A stretch of DNA of 64,000 nucleotides from Symbiodinium sp. CCMP2592 (Eukaryota > Sar > Dinophyceae > Suessiales > Symbiodiniaceae), in assembly GCA_905221615.1 (NCBI GenBank), contig CAJNDT010006136.1:549001-613000 (forward strand). The letters are read 5' to 3'. A program made the translations under genes and the position numbers. The first letter of the stretch is position 1; each line of letters starts with the position of its first letter. Positions 48,301 through 54,684 of the stretch are shown here, piece after piece. The notes under the pieces are model-generated. The model ran no database searches, was not told the origin of the DNA, and saw only the letters and a list, made by a program, of their open reading frames with translations.

Positions 48301-50887
48301 CTTTGCCTTTGTCAGAAGACTCCCCCTGACCTACTCCTACCGCCGAAACCTGGGGATTAGGAGGTGGTGGAGGGGGCGCTGAGGGTGCCTTACCAGCTGC
48401 CTGTTCTTTAGCAGCTGCCAGAGCTGCAGCCTTAGCCCGCTTATCGACCCCTCCATCTAGAGTTATCGACGCCGATTCACACTCCGCTTGAATAAGTCTC
48501 ACAAGTTGCACAACGGTGGCGACTGTAGGGTTATGATCGATGGCAAGCTGATGTCTAAAGGCATTCACTCTGAACCCTATCATCGGGTGAGTCCCTAGCA
48601 AAGACGACGTAGCACTATCAACCCCTCTAAGAAGCAACGATGGGTCCGGTAAAGTGGCATGTATTTCCCCCGCTCTTTGCAACCCTTGCTGCCAAGTGCG
48701 TAATCCCTTAATGGCTTCGCCAAACGTCTTGCAAACAGCCGGACTCACCAGCTGGGACAGCAAATGTGATCGTTCACTCGACCCGCCAGGTTGAAACAGG
48801 CAGAGAACCCTGAATAAAATAGCTGCGCTAGATAGCCACCTATTCGTAACCACGTCATCCCGAATGCTCTGAGGAACCGCCGCCAACAATAAGCTAACCG
48901 ACCGGCTCTCCACTCGCCCATACAGCTGACGATCAAACTCTCCTACCACCGTAGATGGGTCTACAGCAAGACGGCCTAAGGGATCGGCTACTAGCCACCT
49001 ACGGTACGCCGCGGTGGCTGGTCCTTCGACCCCCTGCCACCAAACTGACGCGCTCATCGATAAGCCCACCATTATCTGACGCACTTGCGCCAACCAGTTG
49101 CCACATACCACTGCCGAGTTAGCTAAATCCGATTGGCTAAGCTTAGGCAAATCCGATATATATCTAGCAGGCTCCTCAGGGCGAACGCTCTCAACACTAG
49201 AACCCCTTCCCAGCGGAGCCCCAATTCCGGTAGGTCCCACTCCGGAGCCCAAACCCGGGATTCCGACAAAGGCTTCATCAGGAAGCGCAACAGCCCTCCC
49301 CAATTGTGAACAACCCATATCTCCAGGATACCCTCCTCTCATCGAAGACTCTCCCGCAATTAAAGAACCCCGAGGCCCGTTAGCCCCATCGAAGCCTGAA
49401 ACCCCCAATTGCTCGGGACCCCTCAAGACCGCACCCAGACCTGCAGAAGGCGCAACCGGTACACCTAACCCAGCTCCCTGAACTCCCGGCCACCCGGCAC
49501 CCTCAACCGCGTGGGGCGCACCGGCAAGTGAGGTCGTTGGAGCCGTTCTCGTGGTCACCGGCAATGGCGGAGGACGGATCACAGTTCCGCCCGGGGAAAC
49601 AGGGTATCCCTGTTCGTCAAACCTCGAAGAAGAACCCACGACGGCCCTAGGCGTATGAAACCCTGAACCCTCAGGCTGAGCCCCAGAAGCTGCCCTTGCC
49701 CTTTCCGTAAATTGCCTCATAGTCTGAGGGGAACCCGAAGGAACTTCAGTTACTGGGACCCCGGGCACATCCCTCGGAACAGGTGGTAGAGCCGGTAGGG
49801 GCAAAGGAAGTGGCAGAGGAGGAGGTGGAACCCTATCCAAGGCCCCTGAAGCACCACCAGCCATCGCCATCATCGCCCTTGAACCTTCTACACCATCTCT
49901 TACATCCCAACCAGAAGACGAAGCCTCGACCCTTTGCCTTGCCCAAGATTGCGAACCCCCGGAAAGGACTCCATCCCAGCTTACCCCCAGGTTCCTATCT
50001 TCCAAACTTAGGTTATGCTGACTCGGGAATTCCTGGGCCAAAAACCTCTGTACATCTGCATTGGTGCGCGGTCCAAAAGTGACCGATGAAAGACTTGGAT
50101 CCGGCTGCGCTAGCCCCGAGTGCCAGCTCGAATGCGAACGGGACTCTGCCTGTTCCAGACGGCGCTTGAGCTGCCGGTTCTCTTCAAGAGCGTGGTACAA
50201 CAGTGCCTCAAACCTTTCCAGACGATCGGGTTCATCCGGAATCAACTCTGGCACTTCGTCACGTGTTCCCGAAGGATCCGCGCCCAAACCAAGAGCCTCT
50301 GCCCCTGACTCACCTCCTCTTTCAGCAGAAGTTTCCCCAAACGCTTGTGCCGACAAACCTGGCCTAGCTGGCTCTTCCAACTTAGTCTTAATCTTCGATG
50401 CTGATGACTCCACTTCGGCCGGCTTGACAGTCGCTCCTGAGTCCAGGTCCCGCGTGCCGACTCTCGCCACGCGAACCGCTTCGGCAGGATCAAAAGCAGC
50501 AGAATAATCCGGCTCCTTCAAGTGTTCAACATCCATTCCTCCCAAGTCTTGATCCCCAGACTCAATTCCCAGTCTGGCAGCATCCTGATCCAGCGAGGTC
50601 GGTCTTGACCGTATCAATTCCACTTCAGTCCGGACTTTTTCAGAATGAAAGGGGTTTGCTGTAGGCAGCGATCCACTTGTCTGCTGCCCTCCGGCTTCCC
50701 CCGACTCCAGCATGCCAGGACTGGCTTCCCCTGGAGCCATGCCATTCAGGGACGCCCCACCGGTATCCCTGCCGGAGCCACCTAATGACTCCGCCTGGCC
50801 CAAAGCTGTTCGGTAGTGATGGTCTCTGCTCTCTTCATCCTGCTCCTCAGCCATCCCAGACTTCCTTCGACGAGTCCGGATGTCCAT
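39356..50887 (-). CDS. R2 gag-pol-env-like polyprotein
   Basis: 3843 codons from an ATG 80 bp inside the 5' LTR. Gag: acidic N-terminus, short coiled coil, capsid-like region, CCCH finger (CHKFGDASGCRFGDSCRFKH, ~875) and CCHC knuckle (CLACGQSGHFRPDC, ~905). Protease active site DSGATNALRP near 1037. Integrase: HHCC (HVQRDHVPYRRGCPIC, ~1480), D in SVDLAGP (~1517), YHADRAKEL (~1690), GNRAELAV (~1726). Oxygenase-like domain ~2023-2164. RT with DVKSAFLYAPI and intact YVDD (~2543). RNase H with YTDASHSPGG and SSAESELVAM (~2720-2770). After ~2900: hydrophobic helices, three 23-residue repeats, a repeated ~90-residue module, two more hydrophobic helices and a basic tail. One frame means Gag:Pol ratio is not set by frameshifting. 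Confidence 0.93.
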   Translation of the reverse strand: MDIRTRRRKSGMAEEQDEESRDHHYRTALGQAESLGGSGRDTGGASLNGMAPGEASPGMLESGEAGGQQTSGSLPTANPFHSEKVRTEVELIRSRPTSLDQDAARLGIESGDQDLGGMDVEHLKEPDYSAAFDPAEAVRVARVGTRDLDSGATVKPAEVESSASKIKTKLEEPARPGLSAQAFGETSAERGGESGAEALGLGADPSGTRDEVPELIPDEPDRLERFEALLYHALEENRQLKRRLEQAESRSHSSWHSGLAQPDPSLSSVTFGPRTNADVQRFLAQEFPSQHNLSLEDRNLGVSWDGVLSGGSQSWARQRVEASSSGWDVRDGVEGSRAMMAMAGGASGALDRVPPPPLPLPLPLPALPPVPRDVPGVPVTEVPSGSPQTMRQFTERARAASGAQPEGSGFHTPRAVVGSSSRFDEQGYPVSPGGTVIRPPPLPVTTRTAPTTSLAGAPHAVEGAGWPGVQGAGLGVPVAPSAGLGAVLRGPEQLGVSGFDGANGPRGSLIAGESSMRGGYPGDMGCSQLGRAVALPDEAFVGIPGLGSGVGPTGIGAPLGRGSSVESVRPEEPARYISDLPKLSQSDLANSAVVCGNWLAQVRQIMVGLSMSASVWWQGVEGPATAAYRRWLVADPLGRLAVDPSTVVGEFDRQLYGRVESRSVSLLLAAVPQSIRDDVVTNRWLSSAAILFRVLCLFQPGGSSERSHLLSQLVSPAVCKTFGEAIKGLRTWQQGLQRAGEIHATLPDPSLLLRGVDSATSSLLGTHPMIGFRVNAFRHQLAIDHNPTVATVVQLVRLIQAECESASITLDGGVDKRAKAAALAAAKEQAAGKAPSAPPPPPPNPQVSAVGVGQGESSDKGKGKGKASEVALCHKFGDASGCRFGDSCRFKHDRAKARKENRCLACGQSGHFRPDCTLVPPEHRVVVSDGGSEASPKANPGKGSGSAKSKAKAKAGAQAKGVVEDSTSSAEAGSASVSAAAAGSTTLTPDALVAEATKLLKGVSLRALRVEPEASLNLSWLRSALVSASDPEYCLIDSGATNALRPAASGEAEGCRSIKVDLASGGTELLINPCGTLLHNGDCQVILPASYLVDLGYTINWRKGGCKVKHRRLGALNVRVVKGCPLIPRSVGLQLLEEYEAKRRGDPLVSKAEAMDLVEGIEPGQAKKWLKERVEARGEAGLTEVDQLVFLRALFPEIAVGLLARACVPALDSERTDWSELPWNRRLRRSVFRAEAGSVMVAVSPFSSSWKGLGRVVSVANSDKGLGSRLVFSLLMKWACSGVIGGLVKGPREPEVSQGVQEESEVEEVIRVMRLMLVFAVANAAGERRYERASLGEGDVLNRHRVFFAADHDLLSSTLQSVGSGLSDTFFATCYPLERAIFDQGCLGMLGVRETSVITSSWFLYEMLHKLKVDQRLRSVLGNVERAEGPRNQCWGSGLANLIQRAWLLWKWERVNEQEVGRRQAILRKLSEEESYALHVQRDHVPYRRGCPICISAQGRQRSHWRSGFPGVHSLSVDLAGPLISGRGWDVEASGRDKGEGYKYFLACAYAIPDGFIPEPSEEKESVPVAEGEAFEGSYLLPVGDPGNATGATAGSGVEFSGDELMKELDQIPLSHEEVVARIKAVTHRVTGKKPEAAESVAVDPGLEKKGHKTLFFGVPLRSKRGREVLHQIQAVINRLEAAGFPVQRYHADRAKELRSHALIAWIRDKGIHCTWTAGESPAGNRAELAVQSLKGFTRKLLFIGKLEKTMWPLALLHASARNWSNFNESVGNPQPPLLPFGIRVHARRRTRTGYDAQWESRTIEGVYIGSAPDTPGGHLVWIPGDGVEPSKVLLTNTIHPLRGQPGDVKKPRYRLAGKRSSDFVLRAVAATDVAESIVPDDSRSAGDASGGGCSLVWNAELNFELNDSKDLKIDVSEDLGVIPGIRSSEGVSISALLESDEFVFWEPSSGDPDQLESPEVCCVGDGLFAAPELMKALHGDPEGWLQERLESGEFSSRECLEVLKVGFGDLPTARRSLLHGNGCAALLGLYGVGGFHGVSKMALRHPEVTRYLNGFVKSLDPNHLWTALYVSQNTTMPLHRDLRNAKGFKILVSAVGDFIGGGLWIESDNDEGPVCKELPTGKVRPGSVFDLKASPVVFSGDRWHVPEPWNGESRWVISAFVPRDVHGTSEEQWDVLRDLGFPVDGVREKIASEPIVRKAERQHGPEDGDAGFAVEWEVAIPTPFMEEVREGWDHCHQCASRLCRFITAELCEAGDEETDLVATALQLRRVELLCDWLEQGLVKGHDEFAVRALQVDVPLGHEEATDQFLQTRTVGLAEARRELQKWKDPAADEITSLETTNKAVDRVKASEMDSWVAQGVSVVQLPGKVVLTRKSGTGKRRCRAVCCGNYLPTEKLGLTREDLYASGAEALSVKVAITFAARFPRWVGVIIDVKSAFLYAPIRSDYEGKEERIVVKPPSFLVELGLLERDDRWWIRKALYGLPTSPRDWGRYRDEEFRKIEIVSEGLVHHLVQMKSDDALWLVRVFKDGSLGDIVGILVVYVDDLAFFGPVDLCHQFIHAIRNNWKTSDPEWVSGTPVTFCGIELSRSDVGYRMTQKAYVQELLNRYAIDEEANVPITKWTEPESPEDATAEQIKEAQAVTGALLWLSTRTRPDIAYVVARCGQQATKSPLLSIALGRQALAYLKTTMEMGIDVPFQLGDTFKNHGLLSLPRTDKVLEVYTDASHSPGGERSMQAIFVVWCSVPLAWEVTRQPFVTLSSAESELVAMVVGIQRGEAIQPLIEEAVEADSVISLLADNEAALRSFETSPNGWRNRHLRMRAHAARERISSNILRVSHMPGEQLVADLGTKPMPRSRILKLLDLINIRIRVSSEGSEGDARMLSRLSLGGGDSLEVTAKTVAGLVLLAMLPRVKGQPFEGQIEAASGWISWVLGILLSVCLGCWGWVWLYGAQGFSAGDPSEGREVEPVESEAVALNAIEASDEASGSRTEAEPAGDDDTFSESEWATAQAKFEAMERESGLTFVQRARIRRVLESGGVLEPPVFMNRFGPSPSWFTGLEVPSEEQAQDEDTATVGAPVSDSADREASPGFSGLDGSGFLIWLLGFCGSELAVLLGVQAREWAELGGASRGFRSESTVGLLRRLRDTGMYVGDFPGQVEATFAFQGLGAGWRPVSLSTDGLTQWSSDSQGPGDSNGQIGGSSSVQHLSSGSQGPGDSNGQIGGSSSVQNVSSGSQGHGDSSGQIGGSSSAQLVDSVPSPNVQVGGSSSSHGMTAAPMQGLCYEDYQGDAMLVDRFPYVGSWMSVHYLLHVFSQVGGQVLWALGERASEWRHLRVVSVGVRYALYAAVAEVMRQGPFALVFDSPQWQIAVEEFITTGHLGSHVETSNQVPGSCAETLRVSRFPYVEGPPRMVAHYLWRVFMVCGWCVLDLLGDRVSSWRFLRAVAPGFRSSVTLALTVWLRQRWPLYVAPSQDTFDAATAYMNTGEVHYPFGSSEVGDQVQVDDEVDDDGSIDERPLRPRDEPGGWAGRFAPLAQELLESSESEDSGMSTVEPSVVSASEASSSSGFCVNRSADLEGRVSPEAAQSAGPHYEAREGTLVCTYLDDTVWVPVEGWSQAEIETVAQGLNTGDWEAFQGLVSPVGDALTVGAEMPSGSSDSPRYATGHLGGALRIPRSVLIWVLLVLWFCCGCIKAVAAEAVSGDHSGSGCEAPLMQQAVQVRPRAQDVDLPGEDQGLGCDGSTMWEIGRCLLVILTWEFCRLIVVRACRAKRARAEAFCQTGSMDVVPMPLSESVPHRGRILFCFWRAGLQIDVEPYNDRVKSEFHWLVGDYLERVEIGLVSEEESD
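39850..42130 (-). other. R2 env-like C-terminal extension with duplicated module
   Basis: Hydrophobic segments AKTVAGLVLLAMLPRV and WISWVLGILLSVCLGCWGWV (about residues 2920-2950) open the region. Two ~90-residue modules, each beginning RFPYV and containing a YLLHVF or YLWRVF helix and an E-W-R-H-L or S-W-R-F-L turn, lie at about 40440-41030. A third, weaker copy (FLIWLLGFCGSELAVLLGVQ) lies near 41560. Another hydrophobic helix (SVLIWVLLVLWFCCGC) follows near 39850. No known envelope family is recognised; the topology suggests a membrane protein. Confidence 0.6.
41146..41352 (-). repeat. 69-bp tandem repeats in R2
   Basis: Three in-frame copies of a 23-codon unit (core GPGDSNGQIGGSSSVQ). Confidence 0.9.
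44395..44822 (-). other. 2OG-Fe(II) oxygenase-like (TET/JBP-like) domain of R2
   Basis: In order: LGLYGVGGFHGV, PEVTRYLNGF, LWTALYVSQN, then PLHRDLRNAKG (H2080, D2082), VSAVGDFIGGGLWIE, and RWHVPEPWNGESRWVISAFV (H2145, R2155, spacing ten). All four predicted metal and co-substrate residues are present. The HRDxxN and GDFxGG pattern is the closest of the three to TET/JBP enzymes as I know them. The alignment with R3 covers about 80 residues without large gaps. Confidence 0.68.
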
Positions 50888-50949
50888 GGCCGAAGACTAC
50901 GGAGAAATTACACCCTCAGGGTCACCTAAGTTCAACCCCAATACTAATG

Positions 50950-50967
50950 CCGCTACGGCTGATAACC
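50950..50967 (-). other. R2 primer-binding site (Ile-GAU-like tRNA anticodon arm)
   Basis: Element reads GGTTATCAGCCGTAGCGG right after the 5' LTR. Its complement TACGGCTGATAACC has an anticodon-loop layout CUGAUAA with anticodon GAU. R3 shares the first 14 bases. Confidence 0.65.
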
Positions 50968-51149
50968 TACGTGAGATAAACCCTTAATGATAACCAAGAT
51001 CCTCGCAATGATTGAATGAAGAACTCGGAATCTCAATGTCACAACGAATGCTAGAAGAGCGCTCCTTCAACGCCCAATCTTTTTTCCTCGAACAAAAACA
51101 GCCTTGACGTCGGACGAAGCGGTCTGCATCCTGGGGTCAGCTTCACGCA
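50968..51149 (-). repeat. R2 5' LTR
   Basis: 182 bp, same as 38720-38901, followed by the duplicate CTAAG. Confidence 0.93.
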
Positions 51150-51180
51150 CTAAGCCCTAAACCCTAAACCCTAAACTTAA
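51150..51180 (+). repeat. CCCTAAA array at the R2 target
   Basis: CTAAG duplicate followed by three CCCTAAA units. Confidence 0.88.
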
Positions 51181-51275
51181 ACCCTAAATGCACCCAAAGC
51201 AACATTCACTTCTTTTTCAGATCGTGGGGTCTTCTTGGAGATGCTCCAATGGGGGCTGGGGTTTGTCAGGGGGTT

Positions 51276-51312
51276 CCCAGAGACTCCAATACCCCTTAAT
51301 TAAGGAATACCT
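51276..51312. repeat. half of palindromic element PD
   Basis: CCCAGAGACTCCAATACCCC and TTAATTAAGGAATACC only. The other arm is missing. Confidence 0.75.
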
Positions 51313-51362
51313 AGGGTAATATGATTCCTTTAAGGGATCTTTAGGGTTTAGGGTTTAGGATG

Positions 51363-52146
51363 CCCAGAGACTCCAGTATCCCTTAATTAAGGCGCGCGCG
51401 CCTAAAAAGAACTACCCTGAAGACAAAACCTACAGAGGAGCGGCCGAGGGAAGTGTACAAAAGTGTGGCAGGCGCAGCAAAATCGCACGTTTTGACCTTC
51501 CCCAGCGGTATTGTGGCAGAAGCAAAAACGGGACACGATTTCGTGTCCAGTTTTCTGGGCGCCCTAGGCGACCATCAGTGCTATCATCATCGATGTCAAC
51601 ATCGCTATCATCCTCACAGCCACCATCGATATCACCATCATCTTCATCATTCTCATCATCATCGTTATCATCATCGTAATCAATGTGTTGAGCAGTGGGC
51701 TTTTTGTGTGCTGGGAAAAGCCGGCCTGAATTTATTCTCCGGACCTGGGCTGCAAAGCTAGTCTTACGGCAGAAGGCGAAAACACTGGTGGGGCCGATGA
51801 CGTTGAAGGTCGCGGCAAGTTTGTTGAGGTTTGTGGGTGGAAAAGGTATGGGGCAAAAGGTCTTTGCACAGTCACCTTTGCCAGATCGCTAGGTCATCAT
51901 CATTGCTACCACGATTGTTATCATCATCGTCATCATCATCGTTATCATCATCGCCATCGCCATCGATATCATCGTGACCATCGCAATTTTCATCATCATC
52001 GTTGTCTTCCTCGTCGTCAACATTTCGAGCGGTAGTTTTTTTAGGCGCGCAAGCCTTAATTAAGGAGTGTACCTTAAATGCTAGTAGGATCCCTAGTATG
52101 ATTTAAGGTGTATATTCCTTTAATAAGGGATGTTGGAGTCCCTGGG
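51363..52146. repeat. palindromic element PD (copy 2) split by a transposon
   Basis: Left arm 51363-51390 and right arm from 52056 match PD copy 1 at 20424. The 665-bp element sits between them with a TTAATTAA duplication. Confidence 0.88.
51391..52055. mobile_element. 665-bp nonautonomous TIR transposon
   Basis: Terminal inverted repeats of about 25 bp: GGCGCGCGCGCCTAAAAAGA plus ACTACC, and the complement of GGTAGTTTTTTTAGGCGCGC plus AAGCC. Flanked by an exact 8-bp duplication TTAATTAA (51383-51390, 52056-52063). The inside holds two clusters of CATCAT/ATCATC trinucleotide repeats and no transposase. Eight-base duplications are typical of hAT and P superfamilies, but the end sequence does not identify a family. 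Confidence 0.85.
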
Positions 52147-52179
52147 TTTAGGGTTTCGGATTACCGAACAAGGCCAAAA

Positions 52180-52395
52180 CCCTCTTAGGTGTGCGGCTTG
52201 GGAGTGCAGAGTGTAGTCTCAAAGGGGAAAAGGAGGGACGGACCCCTACCCTATAATGGGCTATATAGTGGGTATATAGTGGCTATATTATGGGTATATA
52301 CCTAGGGGTCCTTATTAAGGGTCCATCCTTTTACCCTTTGATAGTCGTTGTGTTGCAGTACGCTGACAATGCGGAGACACAAGGCTTCCCGTACA
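52180..52395 (+). CDS. exon-like ORF interrupted by palindrome PE
   Basis: After CTCTTAG the frame reads VCGLGVQSV. It is cut by PE at 52219-52341 with duplication TAGTC, and resumes VVVLQYADNAETQGFPY. Removing the element and one duplicate (128 bp) restores the frame exactly. The right half then runs into a TTTAGGG array. No family is recognised. Confidence 0.52.
52219..52341. repeat. palindromic element PE (copy 3) inside an ORF
   Basis: TCAAAGGGGAAAAGGAGGGA... to ...TCCTTTTACCCTTTGA, duplication TAGTC at 52214-52218 and 52342-52346. The cleanest insertion signature among the palindromes. Confidence 0.9.
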
Positions 52396-52482
52396 TTTTA
52401 GGGTTTAGGGGTTTAGGGTTTAGGGGTTTAGGGTTTAGGGGTTTAGGGGTTTAGGGTTTAGGGTTTAGGGTTTAGGGTTTAA
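52395..52482 (-). repeat. TTTAGGG array
   Basis: About eleven units, several as GGGGTTTAGGG, G-rich strand on plus. Confidence 0.9.
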
Positions 52483-52488
52483 GTTAAA

Positions 52489-52591
52489 TGGGTAGTTGTC
52501 AAAATTAAGGTCCCTGCTTGGGCACCCTAGATGTTGGGTGCTGTATTATATTAGGGACCCAAAAAGGGACCATAATATTGACAACCACCCA
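52489..52591. repeat. palindromic element PI (copy 2)
   Basis: GGGTAGTTGTCAAAATT... to ...ATATTGACAACCACCC, with 4-bp duplication AAAT on both sides. Confidence 0.82.
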
Positions 52592-52929
52592 AATCCCACA
52601 GCCTGCGCACCAAGTTCTAAGCCCTACACCCGCAACGGTTTACCCTAAACCCTAAACCCCACCTGTGGGCTTTTGCTCTACCCTTTGCTGGGGCATCTAC
52701 TTTTCTATACAACAGATCCTAACCGAAACACCAGGTATCCTGAGAAAGGGGTACTCCAGGTATACCAAGACCAAACAGTAGGCCGTAAACCCATTCGAGT
52801 TTCTGGCGTCTACTGCCAGCTCCTGTTGGCCAAGCCTTTGAAACAGGACTGATACTCGTGCGTCCTGCTCTTCGTGCCAGTCCTTTTGTCGTAGGGGGGT
52901 TACGGGTTGACGGAGACATTGCCGATCCA
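52592..52929. other. spacer, no gene assigned
   Basis: Unassigned sequence. Minus-strand open frames here show no domain. Confidence 0.35.
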
Positions 52930-53016
52930 CACCCGCGGTCTATCGCAGCGTCTGCTGCCATTGTGCCATGAAGGCTGCGAGAAGGCGTTGTACCGTCTGG
53001 TTCGCAATTGCCTGTA
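52930..53016 (+). CDS. exon-like island before PB element
   Basis: QRLLPLCHEGCEKALYRLVR then NCL and a stop, directly left of PB. FTAELTQLPANPERL reads open directly right of it (53108 onward), so PB may also split an exon. The exact join is unclear. Confidence 0.4.
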
Positions 53017-53020
53017 ATCT

Positions 53021-53103
53021 AGGGGCCTAAATAATTAACCTATACTAATTTGGGATTACAGTATAGTGGGCCCCAACACCCTATTCTAATTATTACGGCC
53101 CCT
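53021..53103. repeat. palindromic element PB (copy 3)
   Basis: AGGGGCCTAAATAATTA... to ...TAATTATTACGGCCCCT. Confidence 0.78.
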
Positions 53104-53361
53104 ATATTTCACGGCCGAATTGACCCAACTGCCGGCAAACCCTGAGAGACTGTAGCCGCAGCCCTGTAAACGTAAACGAAACCTGAAAAGAACAATCCTG
53201 ACACAGAAAGCCTCAGCGAAAAGCCAAGAGCATAGCCCACAGACTAGCTTCTAATTTTATTCGACATCCTAATTCCTTCAGGGGTTGTTTGATGCAAGGT
53301 TTCCACTCAGGTCGAATGCGTAAAAGCTCCTGCAATACACCCCAGCTGCAGTGGGTTTTGT

Positions 53362-53555
53362 CTAGGATGCCCAGTAGTACGCTCATTCCCTTTTTGTAGT
53401 CCTAGGTTCCTTCTACAGTTACCCAATACCAAAAAGGGAGCCCTTTTTATTCCTAGGTTACTCTGGGGTCCCTAAACCCCAGACCCCTATAGAAACCTTA
53501 AAGGAAAGGAACCATTATAGTACGCTTTTTATTCCTAGGTTGCTGGGCATCCGAG
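53362..53555. repeat. palindromic element PF with inner expansion (copy 3)
   Basis: CTAGGATGCCCAGTAGTAC... to ...TTGCTGGGCATCCGAG, duplication TTGT (53358-53361, 53556-53559). About 80 bp longer than copies 1 and 2 because one arm is partly duplicated around a CCCTATAGAAACC module. Confidence 0.83.
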
Positions 53556-53559
53556 TTGT

Positions 53560-53807
53560 CGGCAGGAGCCCACCTTTCGAATTCTGGCAAGCAGGGAGCC
53601 TTGTAGAACTCCTCACCGGAACCCTTTTAACACCAAATCTGTTAAACCCTTAAGCCGTAAAACCCTAAAGCCCTAAAGCCGTAAAGCCCAAGCCCTAAGC
53701 CTTAAATTCCAAATCCTGACGTAATCCCTAAACCCTATCCTATGGATCCTAAAGCCTTGAACCCCTAAACCCAAAGCCCCAAACCCGTACTCCCTCGACC
53801 CCATTTT
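53560..53807. other. CCCTAAA-derived spacer, no gene seen
   Basis: Degenerate CCCTAAA/GCCCTAAA words. Confidence 0.5.
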
Positions 53808-53906
53808 AGTTTCCGCAAATAGGGGACCCTAATATAGTACCCTAAATAGTAGGATCCTTATTATAAGGACCCGAAAATGAGGTGCCCCCCATTTTCGGAA
53901 ACTCCC
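53808..53906. repeat. palindromic element PG (copy 5)
   Basis: Arms AGTTTCCGCAAATAGGGG and complement of TTTTCGGAAACTCCC. Confidence 0.8.
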
Positions 53907-54107
53907 AAATCCTGAACCCTGAACCTGCAACTCTAAAGCTCCCCCAAACCCCAAAACCTGACTAAAGCAACATCTCAAGGCCTCAACCCTAATCCCCCCC
54001 CAAAAAAAAATCCCAAACCCTAGGGACCCTTTAAAAGCAACCCCCCCCCAAAAAAAGAATCCTCCCAAACCCTAGGAACCCTTTAAAAGCACCCTTAGAA
54101 GCAGGCC

Positions 54108-54193
54108 GAGGACCTTCAGGATTTCTGTGGACTCCTGGGCCTGTCGCCGTCTTCGGACTCCTGGGCGGAGGCAAGGATTTCAAATTTTACGGT
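54108..54193 (+). CDS. exon-like island (unknown host protein)
   Basis: EDLQDFCGLLGLSPSSDSWA then EARISNFTVW, open on plus, ending in TTTAGGG-rich sequence. No family is recognised. Confidence 0.35.
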
Positions 54194-54230
54194 TTGGCGA
54201 GTTTGGCTTTAGGGCTAAGGGCTACGGGCT

Positions 54231-54365
54231 TGTAAGGGTTTAGGGAATTAGGGTTTCGGGTTCAGGGTTGAGGGCTTGGGGTTTAGGCTTTTGGGTTTAG
54301 GGTTTGGGGTTTAGGGTTTGGGGTTTAGGGTTTAGGGCTGAGGGTTTAGGATGGTTTAGGGTTTC
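54231..54365 (-). repeat. TTTAGGG array
   Basis: About fifteen units with TTTGGGG and TTTCGGG variants, G-rich strand on plus, about 90 bp upstream of R3. Confidence 0.85.
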
Positions 54366-54457
54366 ATACGGGTTGTGATGCTATAGGGGCTTGTACTAAG
54401 GACTACATGGGGACAGAAGACGGCCCTTGATCGTCAGACTGTTTTTTTGGTTGGGGG

Positions 54458-54619
54458 TGTAATTTGTGCACGTGTGAAGTAGCATGTTGTGTGTACGGCA
54501 TTGTGGCACAAGTGCTCTAGCAGGAAAAAGGTAGATACCCAATGGTATTCTGCTGTGTTTGCTAACACTTGGACGGGTATATTATCAGTGCGTGTGTGCA
54601 GTGGTTTACAACAACTATA
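54458..54619 (+). repeat. R3 5' LTR (proposed limits)
   Basis: The right limit is fixed by the primer-binding site at 54620. The left limit is proposed at TGTAATTTG because the ends would then be TG...TA, as in R2, with weak inverted similarity (TGTAATT / AACTATA). The partner LTR lies outside the window, so the left limit is uncertain. Confidence 0.45.
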
Positions 54620-54637
54620 GGTTATCAGCCGTATAGC
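54620..54637 (+). other. R3 primer-binding site (Ile-GAU-like tRNA anticodon arm)
   Basis: GGTTATCAGCCGTATAGC directly after the proposed LTR end. The first 14 bases are shared with R2. Confidence 0.62.
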
Positions 54638-54684
54638 CTACGGCCTGGTCACAACTGGTTGGTTACAATACAATCAATCAGCGC

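Larger units (their letters stand above)
38720..51149 (-). mobile_element. R2: 12.4-kb copia-like retrotransposon, intact
   Basis: Minus-strand element with identical 182-bp LTRs, 5-bp target duplication CTAAG, primer-binding site next to the 5' LTR, polypurine tract next to the 3' LTR, and a single uninterrupted 3843-codon ORF. The order protease, integrase, RT, RNase H makes it Ty1/copia. It is unusually long because of an oxygenase-like domain between integrase and RT and a ~930-residue membrane-spanning C-terminal extension. Identical LTRs and intact catalytic motifs suggest a very recent, possibly active copy. Confidence 0.95.

Noticed and set aside
40186..50507. Many plus- and minus-strand ORFs of 60-200 codons across R2
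   Set aside because: All are shadows of the 3843-codon frame. None has a domain or its own start context.
51453..51761. 102-codon histidine-rich ORF
   Set aside because: It is the CATCAT microsatellite of the 665-bp TIR element read in frame.
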